Counted from the first letter of the stretch, positions 8,978 to 17,401 are shown. The stretch: 64,000 nucleotides of DNA from Hyphomicrobiales bacterium (GCA_900466875.1 UBNQ01000003.1:193570-257569), one strand, 5' to 3'. A program made the numbers and translations. The notes: generated from the letters alone by a model not told the origin.

Positions 8978-9134
8978 GCGCGATCCACGGCGACCGATGG
9001 AGGTTTACGATCCTGGGTGCCTACAAACGTAGGTGGGCGCCATATGTCCAAGCCCACGGGCCTGGTCAGGGACAGCTCCCTTTGGATCGAGTATGGCCCC
9101 AGGGATTGTGGTTCCTGTCGGGAAGCGCAGAACG
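8978..9134 (-). ncRNA. ssrS: 6S RNA (SsrS) candidate
   Basis: Directly downstream of zapA on the same strand, the conserved position of 6S RNA in proteobacteria. Read on the minus strand, the region can fold as one long interrupted hairpin: CCGA/TCGG and AGG/CCT near the base, ATCCcTGGG with CCCAGGAT, then GTGGGC/GCCCAC and a CCTAC-GTTT-GTAGG hairpin. That rod shape mimics an open promoter and sequesters housekeeping RNA polymerase. A -10-like ATATATT (9142-9148) predicts a 5' end near 9134, giving about 150 nt, the usual 6S length. A CTCTTTT run lies just past the 3' end. No convincing coding frame covers the interval. Identity rests on synteny and fold, not on a covariance-model hit. Confidence 0.7.
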
Positions 9135-9198
9135 CATCCGCAATATATGTTCGATCCACAGACAGCGCCAGTGGTCCGCACTCTATTTTTTGCAGTGA

Positions 9199-9576
9199 TC
9201 AGCTGATCTCGGCCGGCGTGCGCCCGTTGAGTTTTGCGGCAAGCCCTTCGATCCGCGCCGCGAGCTCCGCGATGGTCGAGACAAGCACCTGCTCGTTGCG
9301 CTGCTGCACTTCGAGCGACCCGTCGCGGTTGGACTTCAAGGCATCCAGTTCCGCTTCGAGCGTTGAAACCTTGCGTGTCATCTCGGACAGTTCGTCCATG
9401 ATCATGATACCGGCCATAACCGTTATCCTCAGGTCGCCGATCTCGCCGAACTGACCTTTGAGATGGCCGACATACCGGTCGAGCCTGTCGGCGAGCTGGG
9501 TCAGGTGGTCTTCCTGCCCCTCTTCGCAGGCCATGCGATAGGCCTTGCCATCGATCGTGACTGTAATCTGAGCCAT
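9199..9576 (-). CDS. zapA: cell division protein ZapA
   Basis: A 125-residue ZapA homologue. The N-terminal strand region AQITVTIDGKAYRMACEEGQ followed by LTQLADRLDRYV is the family signature, and a long C-terminal coiled coil (about residues 55-110) mediates dimer/tetramer formation. ZapA binds and bundles FtsZ at the division site in the cytosol. The ATG at 9576 was chosen over the preceding TTG because GGGAGA is spaced correctly for it. It follows the DUF4164 gene by about 12 nt, so the two form an operon, and the 6S-like RNA lies immediately downstream. Confidence 0.9.
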   Translation of the reverse strand: MAQITVTIDGKAYRMACEEGQEDHLTQLADRLDRYVGHLKGQFGEIGDLRITVMAGIMIMDELSEMTRKVSTLEAELDALKSNRDGSLEVQQRNEQVLVSTIAELAARIEGLAAKLNGRTPAEIS

Positions 9577-9588
9577 CAAATTCTCCCG

Positions 9589-9861
9589 TCAGCGATCGAG
9601 CACGGCGCGGATCGTTTCCATGGCCGTCACCAGTCGACGAGACACTTCGCGATTGACTTCTTCCAGACGATTGGCACGAAATTGCGACTGGTCGAGTTCC
9701 TGGGCCAGACGGGCGCGGTCGGCATGGACCCGACGCACTTCGCTATCGACGTCGCGGTTCTCGCGCTGACGCTCGATACGGGCATCCACGGCATTTTCGA
9801 GACTGCCCACCGCTGCGCGGAGTTCCGAAAGCGCCACCTCAACCGTCTTTTCTGCCGGCAT
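9589..9861 (-). CDS. DUF4164 coiled-coil protein
   Basis: 90 residues, almost entirely a predicted coiled coil (heptad-like, rich in Arg, Glu, Ala, Val), matching the DUF4164 family of Rhizobiales. No signal peptide or membrane segment. The gene is immediately upstream of zapA in a short operon, an arrangement conserved in rhizobia. This suggests a partner or modulator of the Z-ring, by analogy with ZapB-like coiled coils; no experimental role is known to me. The promoter region is shared divergently with tkt. Confidence 0.8.
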   Translation of the reverse strand: MPAEKTVEVALSELRAAVGSLENAVDARIERQRENRDVDSEVRRVHADRARLAQELDQSQFRANRLEEVNREVSRRLVTAMETIRAVLDR

Positions 9862-10183
9862 CCATCATATCCCGTGAGAATGCGAAGAAGACCGAATCGT
9901 GCAGCCAAACCTCGCCATTAGGGAAAACAGATTAAGCACCGGTTGAAAGCCGGTCAACAAACCACCGCCGTCTCTGCACCATCGACTTGTGGATCAAGCG
10001 CCTTATATCGTTTTTGCACATGTCTACGCAAACAAGCGGCGGCCTATCACAAGCCTGCTCAATATATAATCGCTATAGCCCCACTTTTGTTGACTTGCGC
10101 GCGCCACCTGATATGGATCAGGCGCTCCCTCAAAGGGCCCATCAACGGGCCTCTGACCGACACTCGGATACAGTGGATTAGCC
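9862..10183. other. 322-bp divergent intergenic region, DUF4164/zapA and tkt
   Basis: No coding frame is supported. On the plus strand TTGACT (10090-10095) followed after about 16 nt by a GATATGG -10-like element gives a plausible tkt promoter about 70 nt before its ATG. On the minus strand, GATATAA within the AT-rich block around 9998-10006 could serve the DUF4164-zapA operon. A GGGCC-rich inverted repeat (AAGGGCCCATCAACGGGCCTC) lies in the tkt leader. Confidence 0.4.
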
Positions 10184-12157
10184 ATGACTTCTCGCGAACA
10201 AAACGACCGGATGGCAAATGCGATCCGTTTCCTCGCCATGGATGCCGTCGAAAAGGCGAATTCCGGCCACCCAGGCATGCCGATGGGCATGGCCGACGTG
10301 GCAACGGTCCTGTTCTCCAAATACCTGAAGTTCGACCCGACGAAACCGAACTGGCCCGACCGCGACCGCTTCGTGCTGTCGGCCGGCCACGGTTCGATGC
10401 TTCTTTATTCCGTTCTCTATCTGACCGGTTATCCGGACATGACGGTGGAAGACCTTAAAGGTTTCCGCCAGCTCGGTTCCAAGACCGCCGGTCATCCGGA
10501 ATATGGTCACGCCACCGGTATCGAGACGACCACCGGTCCGCTCGGCCAGGGCATTGCCAATGCCGTCGGCATGGCGATCGCCGAGCGCAAGCTCGCCGAC
10601 GAATTCGGCTCCGACCTGCAGGATCACTATACATACGTGGTCAACGGCGACGGCTGCCTGATGGAAGGCATCTCCCATGAAGCCATCGCGCTTGCCGGCC
10701 ACCTGAAGCTGAACAAGCTGGTTCTCTTCTGGGACGACAACTCGATCACCATCGATGGCGCTGTCTCTCTCTCGGATTCGACCGACCAGATCGCCCGCTT
10801 CAAGGCGGTCAACTGGCATACGATCCAGATCGACGGTCATGACCAGGCCGCGATCGCAGCTGCGATCGAAGAGGCCCACAAGTCCGACAAGCCGACCTTC
10901 ATCGCCTGCAAGACCGTCATCGGTTTCGGCGCTCCGAACAAGGCCGGCAGCCACAAGGTGCACGGTTCCCCGCTCGGTGCGGAAGAAATCGCCGCCACCC
11001 GCAAGGCGCTGAACTGGGAATACGAACCCTTCGTCGTTCCGAACGACGTTCTCTCCGAATGGCGCGCCGCCGGCACCCGCTCGGTCGATGCCGTCAAGGC
11101 ATGGGAAGGCCGCCTCGAAAAGTCCGACAAGAAGGCCGAATTCGACCGCCGCTTTGCCGGCGACCTGCCGGCAGGCTTCGACGCCGCTATTCTCGACTAC
11201 AAGAAGAAGCTCGCCGAAACCAAGCCGACGATCGCGACCCGCAAGGCTTCCGAAGACGCGCTCGAAGTCATCAACGGCTTCCTTCCGGAAACGATCGGCG
11301 GCTCTGCCGACCTGACGCCGTCGAACAACACCAAGACCAGCCAGATGCATTCGATCACGCCGACGGATTTCGCCGGCCGTTACATGCACTGGGGTATCCG
11401 CGAGCACGGCATGGCGTCCGCCATGAACGGCATCGCGCTGCACGGCGGCCTGATCCCTTACGGCGGCGGCTTCATGATCTTCTCGGATTATTGCCGCCCG
11501 CCGATCCGCCTTGCCTCGCTGATGGGCATCCGCGTCATCCACGTGCTGACGCATGATTCGATCGGCGTCGGCGAAGACGGCCCGACCCACCAGCCGGTCG
11601 AACAGATGGCATCGCTGCGCGCCATCCCGAACCTGATGATGTTCCGCCCGGCCGATGCGGTCGAAACTGCCGAATGCTGGCAGATCGCCGTCTCGACCAA
11701 GGATCGTCCGTCTGGTCTCGCGCTCACCCGCCAGAACCTGACGACCGTTCGCACGGAGTATTCTGAAGAGAACCGCTCGGCCAAGGGCGCCTACACGCTG
11801 TCCGGCGATGCCGACGCCAAGGTCACGATCTTTGCCTCCGGCTCGGAAGTCGAACTGGCCGTTGCTGCAGCAAAGACGCTCGGCGAAAAGGGCACGACCG
11901 TCCGCGTCGTCTCGGTTCCGTCGACCGAACTGTTCTTCGAACAGCCGGACGCCTACCGCGCCGAGATCCTCGGAAAATCACCGGTCAAGATTGCCGTCGA
12001 AGCCGGCGTTCGCGAAGGCTGGGATGCGTTTATCGGTCCTGAAGGCACGTTTGTCGGCATGAAGGGCTTTGGCGCTTCCGGCCCGGCCAAGGACGTCTTC
12101 AAGCACTTTGGCATCACGGCGGACGCCGTCGTCGCTGCCGCTGTCGCAAAAATTTAA
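10184..12157 (+). CDS. tkt: transketolase
   Basis: Full-length transketolase (657 residues), which transfers two-carbon units between sugar phosphates in the pentose phosphate pathway using thiamine diphosphate and Mg2+. Visible features are catalytic His29 (SGHPGMP), GHGSMLLYS (68-76), the ThDP-binding GDG (155-157) with Asn186 completing the motif, the Pyr domain catalytic stretch [20 protein letters not shown], and a C-terminal domain with [11 protein letters not shown]. It precedes gap on the same strand, and a strong hairpin separates the two. The tkt-gap order is typical of Rhizobiaceae chromosomes. Confidence 0.97.
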   Translation: MTSREQNDRMANAIRFLAMDAVEKANSGHPGMPMGMADVATVLFSKYLKFDPTKPNWPDRDRFVLSAGHGSMLLYSVLYLTGYPDMTVEDLKGFRQLGSKTAGHPEYGHATGIETTTGPLGQGIANAVGMAIAERKLADEFGSDLQDHYTYVVNGDGCLMEGISHEAIALAGHLKLNKLVLFWDDNSITIDGAVSLSDSTDQIARFKAVNWHTIQIDGHDQAAIAAAIEEAHKSDKPTFIACKTVIGFGAPNKAGSHKVHGSPLGAEEIAATRKALNWEYEPFVVPNDVLSEWRAAGTRSVDAVKAWEGRLEKSDKKAEFDRRFAGDLPAGFDAAILDYKKKLAETKPTIATRKASEDALEVINGFLPETIGGSADLTPSNNTKTSQMHSITPTDFAGRYMHWGIREHGMASAMNGIALHGGLIPYGGGFMIFSDYCRPPIRLASLMGIRVIHVLTHDSIGVGEDGPTHQPVEQMASLRAIPNLMMFRPADAVETAECWQIAVSTKDRPSGLALTRQNLTTVRTEYSEENRSAKGAYTLSGDADAKVTIFASGSEVELAVAAAKTLGEKGTTVRVVSVPSTELFFEQPDAYRAEILGKSPVKIAVEAGVREGWDAFIGPEGTFVGMKGFGASGPAKDVFKHFGITADAVVAAAVAKI

Positions 12158-12164
12158 TGCTACC

Positions 12165-12192
12165 GACTGCCCTAGATCAAAGTAGGGCAGTC
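12165..12192 (+). terminator. intercistronic hairpin between tkt and gap
   Basis: GACTGCCCTA (12165-12174) and TAGGGCAGTC (12183-12192) form a perfect 10-bp stem with an 8-nt loop directly after the tkt stop. No U-run follows, so it is more likely an mRNA 3'-end stabiliser, attenuator or processing site than a full intrinsic terminator. Confidence 0.5.
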
Positions 12193-12239
12193 ACAACCCG
12201 CGTTAAAACGTAGCCCCATTATCAGGGAGTAAAGCTCAT

Positions 12240-13250
12240 ATGACTGTAAAGGTTGCCATTAACGGCTTCGGCCGTATCGGCCGCAACGTCCTCCGCGCCA
12301 TCGTCGAATCCGGTCGCACCGACATCGAAGTCGTTGCCATCAACGACCTCGGCCCGGTTGAAACCAATGCCCATCTGCTCCGCTACGATTCGATCCACGG
12401 CAAGTTCCCGGCCGATGTGAAGGTCGACGGCGACAGCATCACCGTTGCCGGCGGCAAGCCGATCAAGGTCACTGCCGTTCGCGACCCGGCCCAGCTTCCC
12501 CACAAGGAACTCGGCGTAGACATCGCTCTGGAATGCACCGGTATCTTCACCTCGCGTGAAAAAGCTGCGGCCCACCTGACCGCCGGCGCCAAGCGCGTCA
12601 TCATCTCGGCCCCGGGCGAAGGCGCAGACCTGACCGTCGTCTTCGGCGTCAACGACGACCAGCTGACCAAGGATCACCTGGTCATCTCCAACGCGTCGTG
12701 CACGACGAACTGCCTGGTTCCGGTCGTCAAGGCTCTGGATGACGCCGTCGGCATCGACCACGGCTTTATGACCACGATCCACTCCTACACGGGTGACCAG
12801 CCGACGCTCGACACCATGCACAAGGACCTGTACCGCGCCCGCGCCGCAGCCCTGTCCATGATCCCGACCTCGACCGGCGCAGCAAAGGCTGTCGGCCTGG
12901 TTCTGCCGCACCTCAAGGGCCGTCTCGATGGCACCTCGATCCGCGTGCCGACCCCGAACGTCTCGGTCGTCGACTTCAAGTTCGTCGCCAAGAAGAACAC
13001 CACGGTTGCCGAAATCAACGAAGCCATCAAGGCTGCCGCCAACGGCAAGCTGAAGGGCATCCTCGGCTACACCGAAGAGCCGCTGGTTTCCCGCGACTTC
13101 AACCACGACAGCCATTCCTCGATCTTCGCGATCGACCAGACCAAGGTGCTGGAAGGCAACTTCGTCCGCGTCCTGTCCTGGTACGACAACGAATGGGGCT
13201 TCTCCAACCGTATGGCCGACACTTCGGTCGCGCTGGCAAAGCTGCTCTAA
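12240..13250 (+). CDS. gap: type I glyceraldehyde-3-phosphate dehydrogenase
   Basis: 336 residues. Oxidises and phosphorylates glyceraldehyde 3-phosphate to 1,3-bisphosphoglycerate with NAD+ in the cytosol. Rossmann motif [10 protein letters not shown] (7-16), NAD-type INDLG (34-38), the catalytic block [12 protein letters not shown] with Cys154, and the sulfate/phosphate-site sequence [19 protein letters not shown] are all intact. AGGGAG lies about 10 nt before the ATG. It follows tkt by 82 nt and is closed by a strong intrinsic terminator. The only GAPDH in the window. Confidence 0.98.
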   Translation: MTVKVAINGFGRIGRNVLRAIVESGRTDIEVVAINDLGPVETNAHLLRYDSIHGKFPADVKVDGDSITVAGGKPIKVTAVRDPAQLPHKELGVDIALECTGIFTSREKAAAHLTAGAKRVIISAPGEGADLTVVFGVNDDQLTKDHLVISNASCTTNCLVPVVKALDDAVGIDHGFMTTIHSYTGDQPTLDTMHKDLYRARAAALSMIPTSTGAAKAVGLVLPHLKGRLDGTSIRVPTPNVSVVDFKFVAKKNTTVAEINEAIKAAANGKLKGILGYTEEPLVSRDFNHDSHSSIFAIDQTKVLEGNFVRVLSWYDNEWGFSNRMADTSVALAKLL

Positions 13251-13283
13251 GCCAGGACTTCAAACCCCGCACACAACGATGAA

Positions 13284-13320
13284 GCCCCCCTCCTTCGATG
13301 AAGGAGGGGGCTTTTCTTTT
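13284..13320 (+). terminator. Rho-independent terminator of gap
   Basis: A GC-rich stem (CCCCCTCCTTC with GAAGGAGGGGG, 3-nt loop GAT) followed immediately by CTTTTCTTTT. One of the clearest intrinsic terminators in the window. Confidence 0.9.
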
Positions 13321-13388
13321 TGGGTAGGTCACTCAACGATGGCAGCAGGCCGTCTTTGTTATCCCGGACGTCCGCAGCCCCCCTACAT

Positions 13389-14282
13389 TCAGGCTGCCCC
13401 GAACTCTTCGATGATTGCCTGCACGAAGCTTTGCACCTTGACCGTCGGCCGCCGTCCCGCCGGATAGATGACATGCATCGGCCGGGTCGGCCCTTCATAA
13501 TCCGGCAGGACCCGAACAAGCCGGCCGGCCTCGATTTCCGCTTGCAGCACTCCCTCCGGCCCGAGCGTGATCCCATGACCTTCGATCGCCGCATGCAGCA
13601 GCGCCTTCCAGTCGTTGCTGCGCAGACGCCCCGTCGCGCGCACCTCCTCGATCTTGCCGTCGCGACTGAATTGCCAGCGACAAGGGATGGACGGCGACCA
13701 ATAGGCATAGGCAAGGCAATCGTGCTGCCTCAGCTCGGCCGGAGTTCGCGGGACGCCACGCCGCTCAAGATAATCCGGCGATGCGCAGGCAACCAGCCGG
13801 TAAGGTGCAAGGGGATGGGCCACGAGCGAGGCGTCGTTGACATCGCCCACCCGCACCATCACCTCGAAACCTTCTTCGAGCGGATCGACGAAACGATCGT
13901 TGAGCGTCAGGTCGATCTGCATGTCGGGATACCGGTTGAGATAACGGGTCACGAATGGCGCGAGACTGAAGGCGCCGAAAGTCAAAGGAGCATTGACCCG
14001 CAATACACCCTTCGGCTTGCTGCGCATGTCCTGAGCCACGGATTCGGCAGCATCGACCTCCAGAAGGAGATGCTTGCAGCGGTCATAATAGGCTCTCCCC
14101 ACATCGGTGAGGCTCTGCCGCCGTGTTGTTCTGTGGAGCAGAGCAGTTCCCAGTCGATCCTCGAGGTAAACAACATGTTTGGCCACCATCTGCGGGGACA
14201 TGCCCATCGCTTCCGCAACTGCCGCAAAAGAGCCGAGCTCAACGGCTTTGACGAAGACCGCCATACTGGTAAGCCTGTCCAC
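13389..14282 (-). CDS. LysR family transcriptional regulator
   Basis: A 297-residue LysR regulator: N-terminal winged HTH (MAVFVKAVELGSFAAVAEAM, then SPQMVAKHVVYLEDRLG) and a type-2 periplasmic-binding-like effector domain from about residue 85. I place the start at GTG 14282 because a strong AGGAGGAGGG stands just upstream; the in-frame ATG at 14315 has no ribosome site and lies before it. It is transcribed divergently from the NADP-dependent reductase gene across a 105-bp region, the classical LysR layout. It therefore probably controls that gene and itself. Closest recognisable subgroup is the AaeR/DsdC-like regulators of redox or aromatic-stress genes; the effector is unknown. Confidence 0.88.
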   Translation of the reverse strand: MDRLTSMAVFVKAVELGSFAAVAEAMGMSPQMVAKHVVYLEDRLGTALLHRTTRRQSLTDVGRAYYDRCKHLLLEVDAAESVAQDMRSKPKGVLRVNAPLTFGAFSLAPFVTRYLNRYPDMQIDLTLNDRFVDPLEEGFEVMVRVGDVNDASLVAHPLAPYRLVACASPDYLERRGVPRTPAELRQHDCLAYAYWSPSIPCRWQFSRDGKIEEVRATGRLRSNDWKALLHAAIEGHGITLGPEGVLQAEIEAGRLVRVLPDYEGPTRPMHVIYPAGRRPTVKVQSFVQAIIEEFGAA

Positions 14283-14387
14283 AATTCCCTCCTCCTGATT
14301 GGCAATGTCGTTCAATGATGGATATTTATCCCAATTACGATGGCAATTAAATCTCCGTTATCGCATCACCGACACGGAGAAACAGAT

Positions 14388-15014
14388 ATGAAAATCGGCA
14401 TCATCGGCGCAGGCATGGTTGGGCGCGCTATCTGCAAGCTTGCAGTGGGCGCAGGCCATAAGGTCATGTTGAGCAATTCGCGCGGGCCGCAGACAATGTT
14501 CAGCCTAAGCCGTGGCCTTGCCTGTGAGGTCGGAACGGTCGAGGAGGCATCCGCCTTTGGCGACATCGTTGTTGTTGCCATTCCGCTTGCAGCCTATCGG
14601 TCCATCCCGGTTGAACCGTTGGCAGGCAAAGTGGTTATCGACTCGAACAACTACTATCCCGAGCGCGACGGCAATATCCCCGAACTGGACACAGGCTCTG
14701 TCACGACGAGTGAACTGCTCGCGCACCATCTGCCGGAATCGCGGATCGTCAAAGCCTTCAATGCGGTTACGATGAACGATCTCGAAAAGGACGGGCGCGT
14801 CCAGGGCTCATCGGATCGACGTGCCCTGCCTGTTGCGGGAAACAGTTCCGACGACAAGGCGATCGCGGTCACACTTTACGACGAATTCGGTTATGACGCA
14901 GTCGATGTCGGCCCCCTATCCGAAGGCTGGCGATTTGAGCGCGGCACACCGACATACTGCATACCGATGACCGCTGCCGAATTGAAAAACGCTTTGGCGG
15001 GCACAACACGCTAG
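14388..15014 (+). CDS. NADPH-dependent F420-reductase-like / NAD(P)-binding oxidoreductase
   Basis: 208 residues of the COG2085 family (F420-dependent NADP reductase-like dinucleotide binding proteins). The Rossmann GxGxxG is MKIGIIGAGMVG at the N-terminus, which sets the start at 14388 (GGAGA 8 nt upstream) rather than at 14340. Further landmarks are SNSRGP (phosphate contacts for NADP), VVVAIPLAAY, VVIDSNNYYPER and VKAFNAVTMNDL. Rhizobia generally lack F420, so the true substrate is unknown. Divergent to the LysR gene that likely regulates it; followed by an intrinsic terminator about 240 nt downstream. Confidence 0.82.
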   Translation: MKIGIIGAGMVGRAICKLAVGAGHKVMLSNSRGPQTMFSLSRGLACEVGTVEEASAFGDIVVVAIPLAAYRSIPVEPLAGKVVIDSNNYYPERDGNIPELDTGSVTTSELLAHHLPESRIVKAFNAVTMNDLEKDGRVQGSSDRRALPVAGNSSDDKAIAVTLYDEFGYDAVDVGPLSEGWRFERGTPTYCIPMTAAELKNALAGTTR

Positions 15015-15255
15015 AGCCGGGGGCTCCATCCATTGCCGCTACCGATGGCGACCTCTTGCTGCTCATGTCAGGAGATCAAGCCAAAGCCATATCCACGGCA
15101 TGGTTCGGTCCGCGCATCTTCGACTGGAACAAGACCCGGCGATTATCGGCCTCATGCGGCAATGGTGTTTCCGCAAGCCGCGATGCGCGCGAGATCGCGC
15201 ATCGCCAAAACCTCGTTCGCATTTGGCAAGCTGCGGCAGAAATTGACATCGCACG

Positions 15256-15289
15256 AGGAAAGGGGGCCGAAATGCCCCTTTCCTGTTTT
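15256..15289. terminator. bidirectional intrinsic terminator
   Basis: AGGAAAGGGG (15256-15265) pairs perfectly with CCCCTTTCCT (15275-15284), followed by GTTTT. It sits between the plus-strand reductase gene and the end of the minus-strand bioY-DUF1284 operon. The 240 nt between the reductase stop and this hairpin hold no supported gene. Confidence 0.8.
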
Positions 15290-15729
15290 CAACAACACTC
15301 CACTGCCTCGGCTTGAACGCGCGCCTCGCGGTAAGCATCAGCTGCAATACCGCTGCACAGATCTGCCCACTCGCACCCGCGGCAGGCTTTTCGCGTGACC
15401 CCGTCGGCAAAAGCTTTCCGCATCCGCGCCAGCAGCATCGGGTGCAGCTCGATACCGCTGCCGGCCGAAATCGTCATGTCGAGAAGATCGCCGATGTCGG
15501 CCGCAGCCTGCGCGTCCCGCAGGCGCACACTGTCGCGATGACAGTGCGGATCAGGCTCGCAGAGAAGTGCTGCACAGACATCATCCGGCCCGTCGACGAT
15601 CAGGACACTTTCCCCCTCCGACAGCCTGCGGGCAATGCGGTCGTAATTGGCCACGAAACCGGGCGTATATCCCTTGCCCACATAGGTGAGCAGGCAAAGG
15701 AGATGGTGAGGCCGCAGCCGAACCGTCAT
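15289..15729 (-). CDS. DUF1284 cysteine-rich protein
   Basis: 146 residues, DUF1284 family, starting MTVRLRPHHLLCLLTYVGKGY, the family hallmark. Nine cysteines are present (12, 52, 57, 63, 116, 119, 125 and a C-terminal pair). They include CxxC-x5-C at 116-125 and CxxxxC-x5-C at 52-63, suggesting a metal or iron-sulfur site. The ATG overlaps the bioY stop by 4 nt (ATGA), so it is translationally coupled to the biotin transporter and lies behind the same BioR operator. This points to a role linked to biotin uptake or use, but none is established. The longer upstream in-frame extension is inside bioY and was rejected. Confidence 0.8.
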   Translation of the reverse strand: MTVRLRPHHLLCLLTYVGKGYTPGFVANYDRIARRLSEGESVLIVDGPDDVCAALLCEPDPHCHRDSVRLRDAQAAADIGDLLDMTISAGSGIELHPMLLARMRKAFADGVTRKACRGCEWADLCSGIAADAYREARVQAEAVECC

Positions 15730-16316
15730 GCGGCAAGCTTTGCCCGGCCGCGCACCAGCAGCCGCAGGAGAGCAGCACCGAGCGCGGATTTCAGCACTGC
15801 TCCGACGAGGAAGGGCAGCACTCCGAACAGAAAAGCCTTTTCCGCACCGATCATGAAGGCCAGCACGACACCGCCGATAACAAGGCACAGGAGGTTGGCG
15901 AGCATCATGGCCACAAACGCCATAACCGGACGATGACCGTTCCAGCCCTTTTCCGCCAGAAAACCTGTCATCGCGGCAATGACAGGGAAGGAAAAGAGAT
16001 AACCGGATGTCGGCCCCACGAACGGATGAAGTCCGGCAGCCCCGTTAGCCAGAACCGGCATGCCCATGGCGGCTTCGGCAAGCCATGCGACAACCGTCGC
16101 CGTCCCCAGACGCCAGCCGTAAAGCGCGCCGATCAGCGTGACAGCCAGCGTCTGCATGGTGATCGGCACAGGTATCATCGGCACCGAAACATAGGAAGAT
16201 GCTGCGAGGATACCGGTGCCAAGCACGACAGCCAGGCCCCGCAGGACGAGCGGAGCATTCTGCAGATCAAGCGGGCTGAAAGCCGGTTTGGCAACACGTG
16301 TAGAAGTGTGGTTCAT
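15726..16316 (-). CDS. bioY: biotin transporter BioY (S-component of ECF transporter)
   Basis: 196 residues, six predicted membrane segments. BioY signature VPMIPVPITMQTLAVTLIGALYGWRLG and the substrate-loop GLHPFVGPTSGYLFSFP are intact. BioY binds biotin in the inner membrane and works alone or with an energising BioMN module; no bioMN is in the window. The start is the ATG at 16316 with GGAG six nt upstream (the TTG at 16328 overlaps that site). A BioR box lies 14 nt upstream of the start, and the bioR gene is the next gene on the same strand. Confidence 0.93.
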   Translation of the reverse strand: MNHTSTRVAKPAFSPLDLQNAPLVLRGLAVVLGTGILAASSYVSVPMIPVPITMQTLAVTLIGALYGWRLGTATVVAWLAEAAMGMPVLANGAAGLHPFVGPTSGYLFSFPVIAAMTGFLAEKGWNGHRPVMAFVAMMLANLLCLVIGGVVLAFMIGAEKAFLFGVLPFLVGAVLKSALGAALLRLLVRGRAKLAA

Positions 16317-16329
16317 AGGGATCTCCAAA

Positions 16330-16339
16330 TTATAGATAA
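16330..16339. promoter_or_regulatory. BioR operator upstream of bioY
   Basis: TTATAGATAA (the reverse complement of the known BioR box TTATCTATAA) lies just upstream of the bioY ribosome site. A weaker second copy (TCTATAGCTAA) follows about 12 nt further upstream. Binding of BioR here would block transcription of bioY-DUF1284 when biotin is sufficient. Confidence 0.85.
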
Positions 16340-16435
16340 TTATTAGAATCTATAGCTAATGACTCCACAGAACGAACGAATTGGCAAGTTGCAAAAATCG
16401 CAACCTGCAAAACCGATTGAAATTGCGACAGAATT

Positions 16436-17065
16436 TCAGCCTTTGCGAGGGCTCTGACCAACCCATTGCACATGACGTGCAAGCACCGAGGCCGCCTGTT
16501 CGACATCCCCGACCCTGAGCGAGGAGAGGATGGCACGATGATCCCGATCCGTTGGCGCCTCCCACTCGGCCCGCCATCCGGAAAACAGCAATCGGGCACT
16601 GACCACGTGCAGGTCCTCGATAGATTTCAGGAGACGCGGCATGCCGCAAGGATTTAGGATCAAACGATGAAAGCTTCGGTTTGCCTCGTCCCAAGCCTGC
16701 ACGTCGAGAGCCTTTTCACCGGCATGGTTCGCGGCCTCGGCGGCATCGAGGATCGCCCTTGTGAGATGAGGCGCTGCATGACGCAACGCCAGCACTTCCA
16801 GGGCGGCTCGCATTTCGGCCACCTCTTTCACCTCGTCGAGACTGAAACCCGCGACCCTCACCCCCCGGCGCGGCTCGCTGACGACCAGCCCCTGCGCCTC
16901 CAGTCGCCGAAAGGCTTCACGCACCGGCACATGACTGGCACCGAACTCGTCGGCAATGTGATCCTGCCTGAGCCTTGCCCCGGCGGCGATCACGCCGGTA
17001 ACTATTCGCTCGGCAAGTTCTCGACTGATACGGGAGGCGATCGTGTCTGATTTGGCTGTCGTCAT
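16436..17065 (-). CDS. bioR: GntR-family biotin repressor BioR
   Basis: 209 residues of the GntR/FCD (FadR) subfamily: an N-terminal wHTH (RLRQDHIADEFGASHVPVREAFRRLEAQG) and a C-terminal helical FCD domain with EANRSFHRLIL. Assignment as BioR rests on the two TTATCTATAA boxes, one before bioY and one overlapping this gene's own start, matching the alphaproteobacterial BioR regulon. The protein would repress biotin transport/synthesis genes and itself. The annotated ATG has no Shine-Dalgarno sequence and lies inside a 32-bp perfect palindrome, so leaderless translation is likely. BirA, bioBFDA and other targets are outside the window. Confidence 0.85.
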   Translation of the reverse strand: MTTAKSDTIASRISRELAERIVTGVIAAGARLRQDHIADEFGASHVPVREAFRRLEAQGLVVSEPRRGVRVAGFSLDEVKEVAEMRAALEVLALRHAAPHLTRAILDAAEAANHAGEKALDVQAWDEANRSFHRLILNPCGMPRLLKSIEDLHVVSARLLFSGWRAEWEAPTDRDHRAILSSLRVGDVEQAASVLARHVQWVGQSPRKG

Positions 17066-17089
17066 GAATTATAGATAATTCATGACGAC
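17058..17089. promoter_or_regulatory. 32-bp perfect palindrome with BioR box over the bioR start
   Basis: GTCGTCATGAATTAT (17058-17072) and ATAATTCATGACGAC (17075-17089) are exact inverted repeats around a 2-nt centre, with TTATAGATAA (17069-17078) at the middle. The proximal ATG in the palindrome is the bioR start. On the minus strand TATCTA/TATAAT inside the same palindrome can serve as the -10 element, so operator, promoter and start codon coincide. Confidence 0.85.
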
Positions 17090-17400
17090 ACGGCCGTCGA
17101 GCATTCGACCGACATCTTGTTGGCTTAGCCAACAGGACAACACGCTCGCCCCAGCTTTTCAGCGAAGCATGCATCAGACCCGCCGAGCAGGCCCACCTCC
17201 AGGCATGGGGATGCCATGGCTGCTCCGCCTAGCGATTTCACGGCCTTACACCTTCGATCGTCCCCGCCCTCCCGATCCATGCCTACACCCCCCCTGCTTC
17301 CGTCGCCGGAGTGTTGCGCGAGACGTTCGCGGGCAGGCGGGAGCCGGCGCTTTCGCTTGAACCGTAACGTGCGGCAAGGGCGAAAGGGGTGAAATGCATG
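17090..17400. other. 311-bp intergenic stretch with no supported gene
   Basis: Lies between bioR (minus) and the structured element upstream of the K+/H+ antiporter. Open frames exist on both strands (a 92-codon plus frame, a 98-codon minus frame), but none has a ribosome site, family resemblance or consistent codon use. The part near 17090-17150 presumably holds the bioR promoter upstream elements. Confidence 0.4.
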
Positions 17401-17401
17401 A

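Noticed and set aside
10178-11590. Long open frame (470 codons) on the minus strand opposite tkt
   Set aside because: It mirrors the codon structure of tkt, has no ribosome site and no recognisable family. Similar antisense frames occur opposite gap, pgk, fba and the CNNM gene because of high third-position GC.
15056-15316. 86-codon plus-strand frame after the reductase gene
   Set aside because: No ribosome site, no family likeness, and it runs through an intrinsic terminator.
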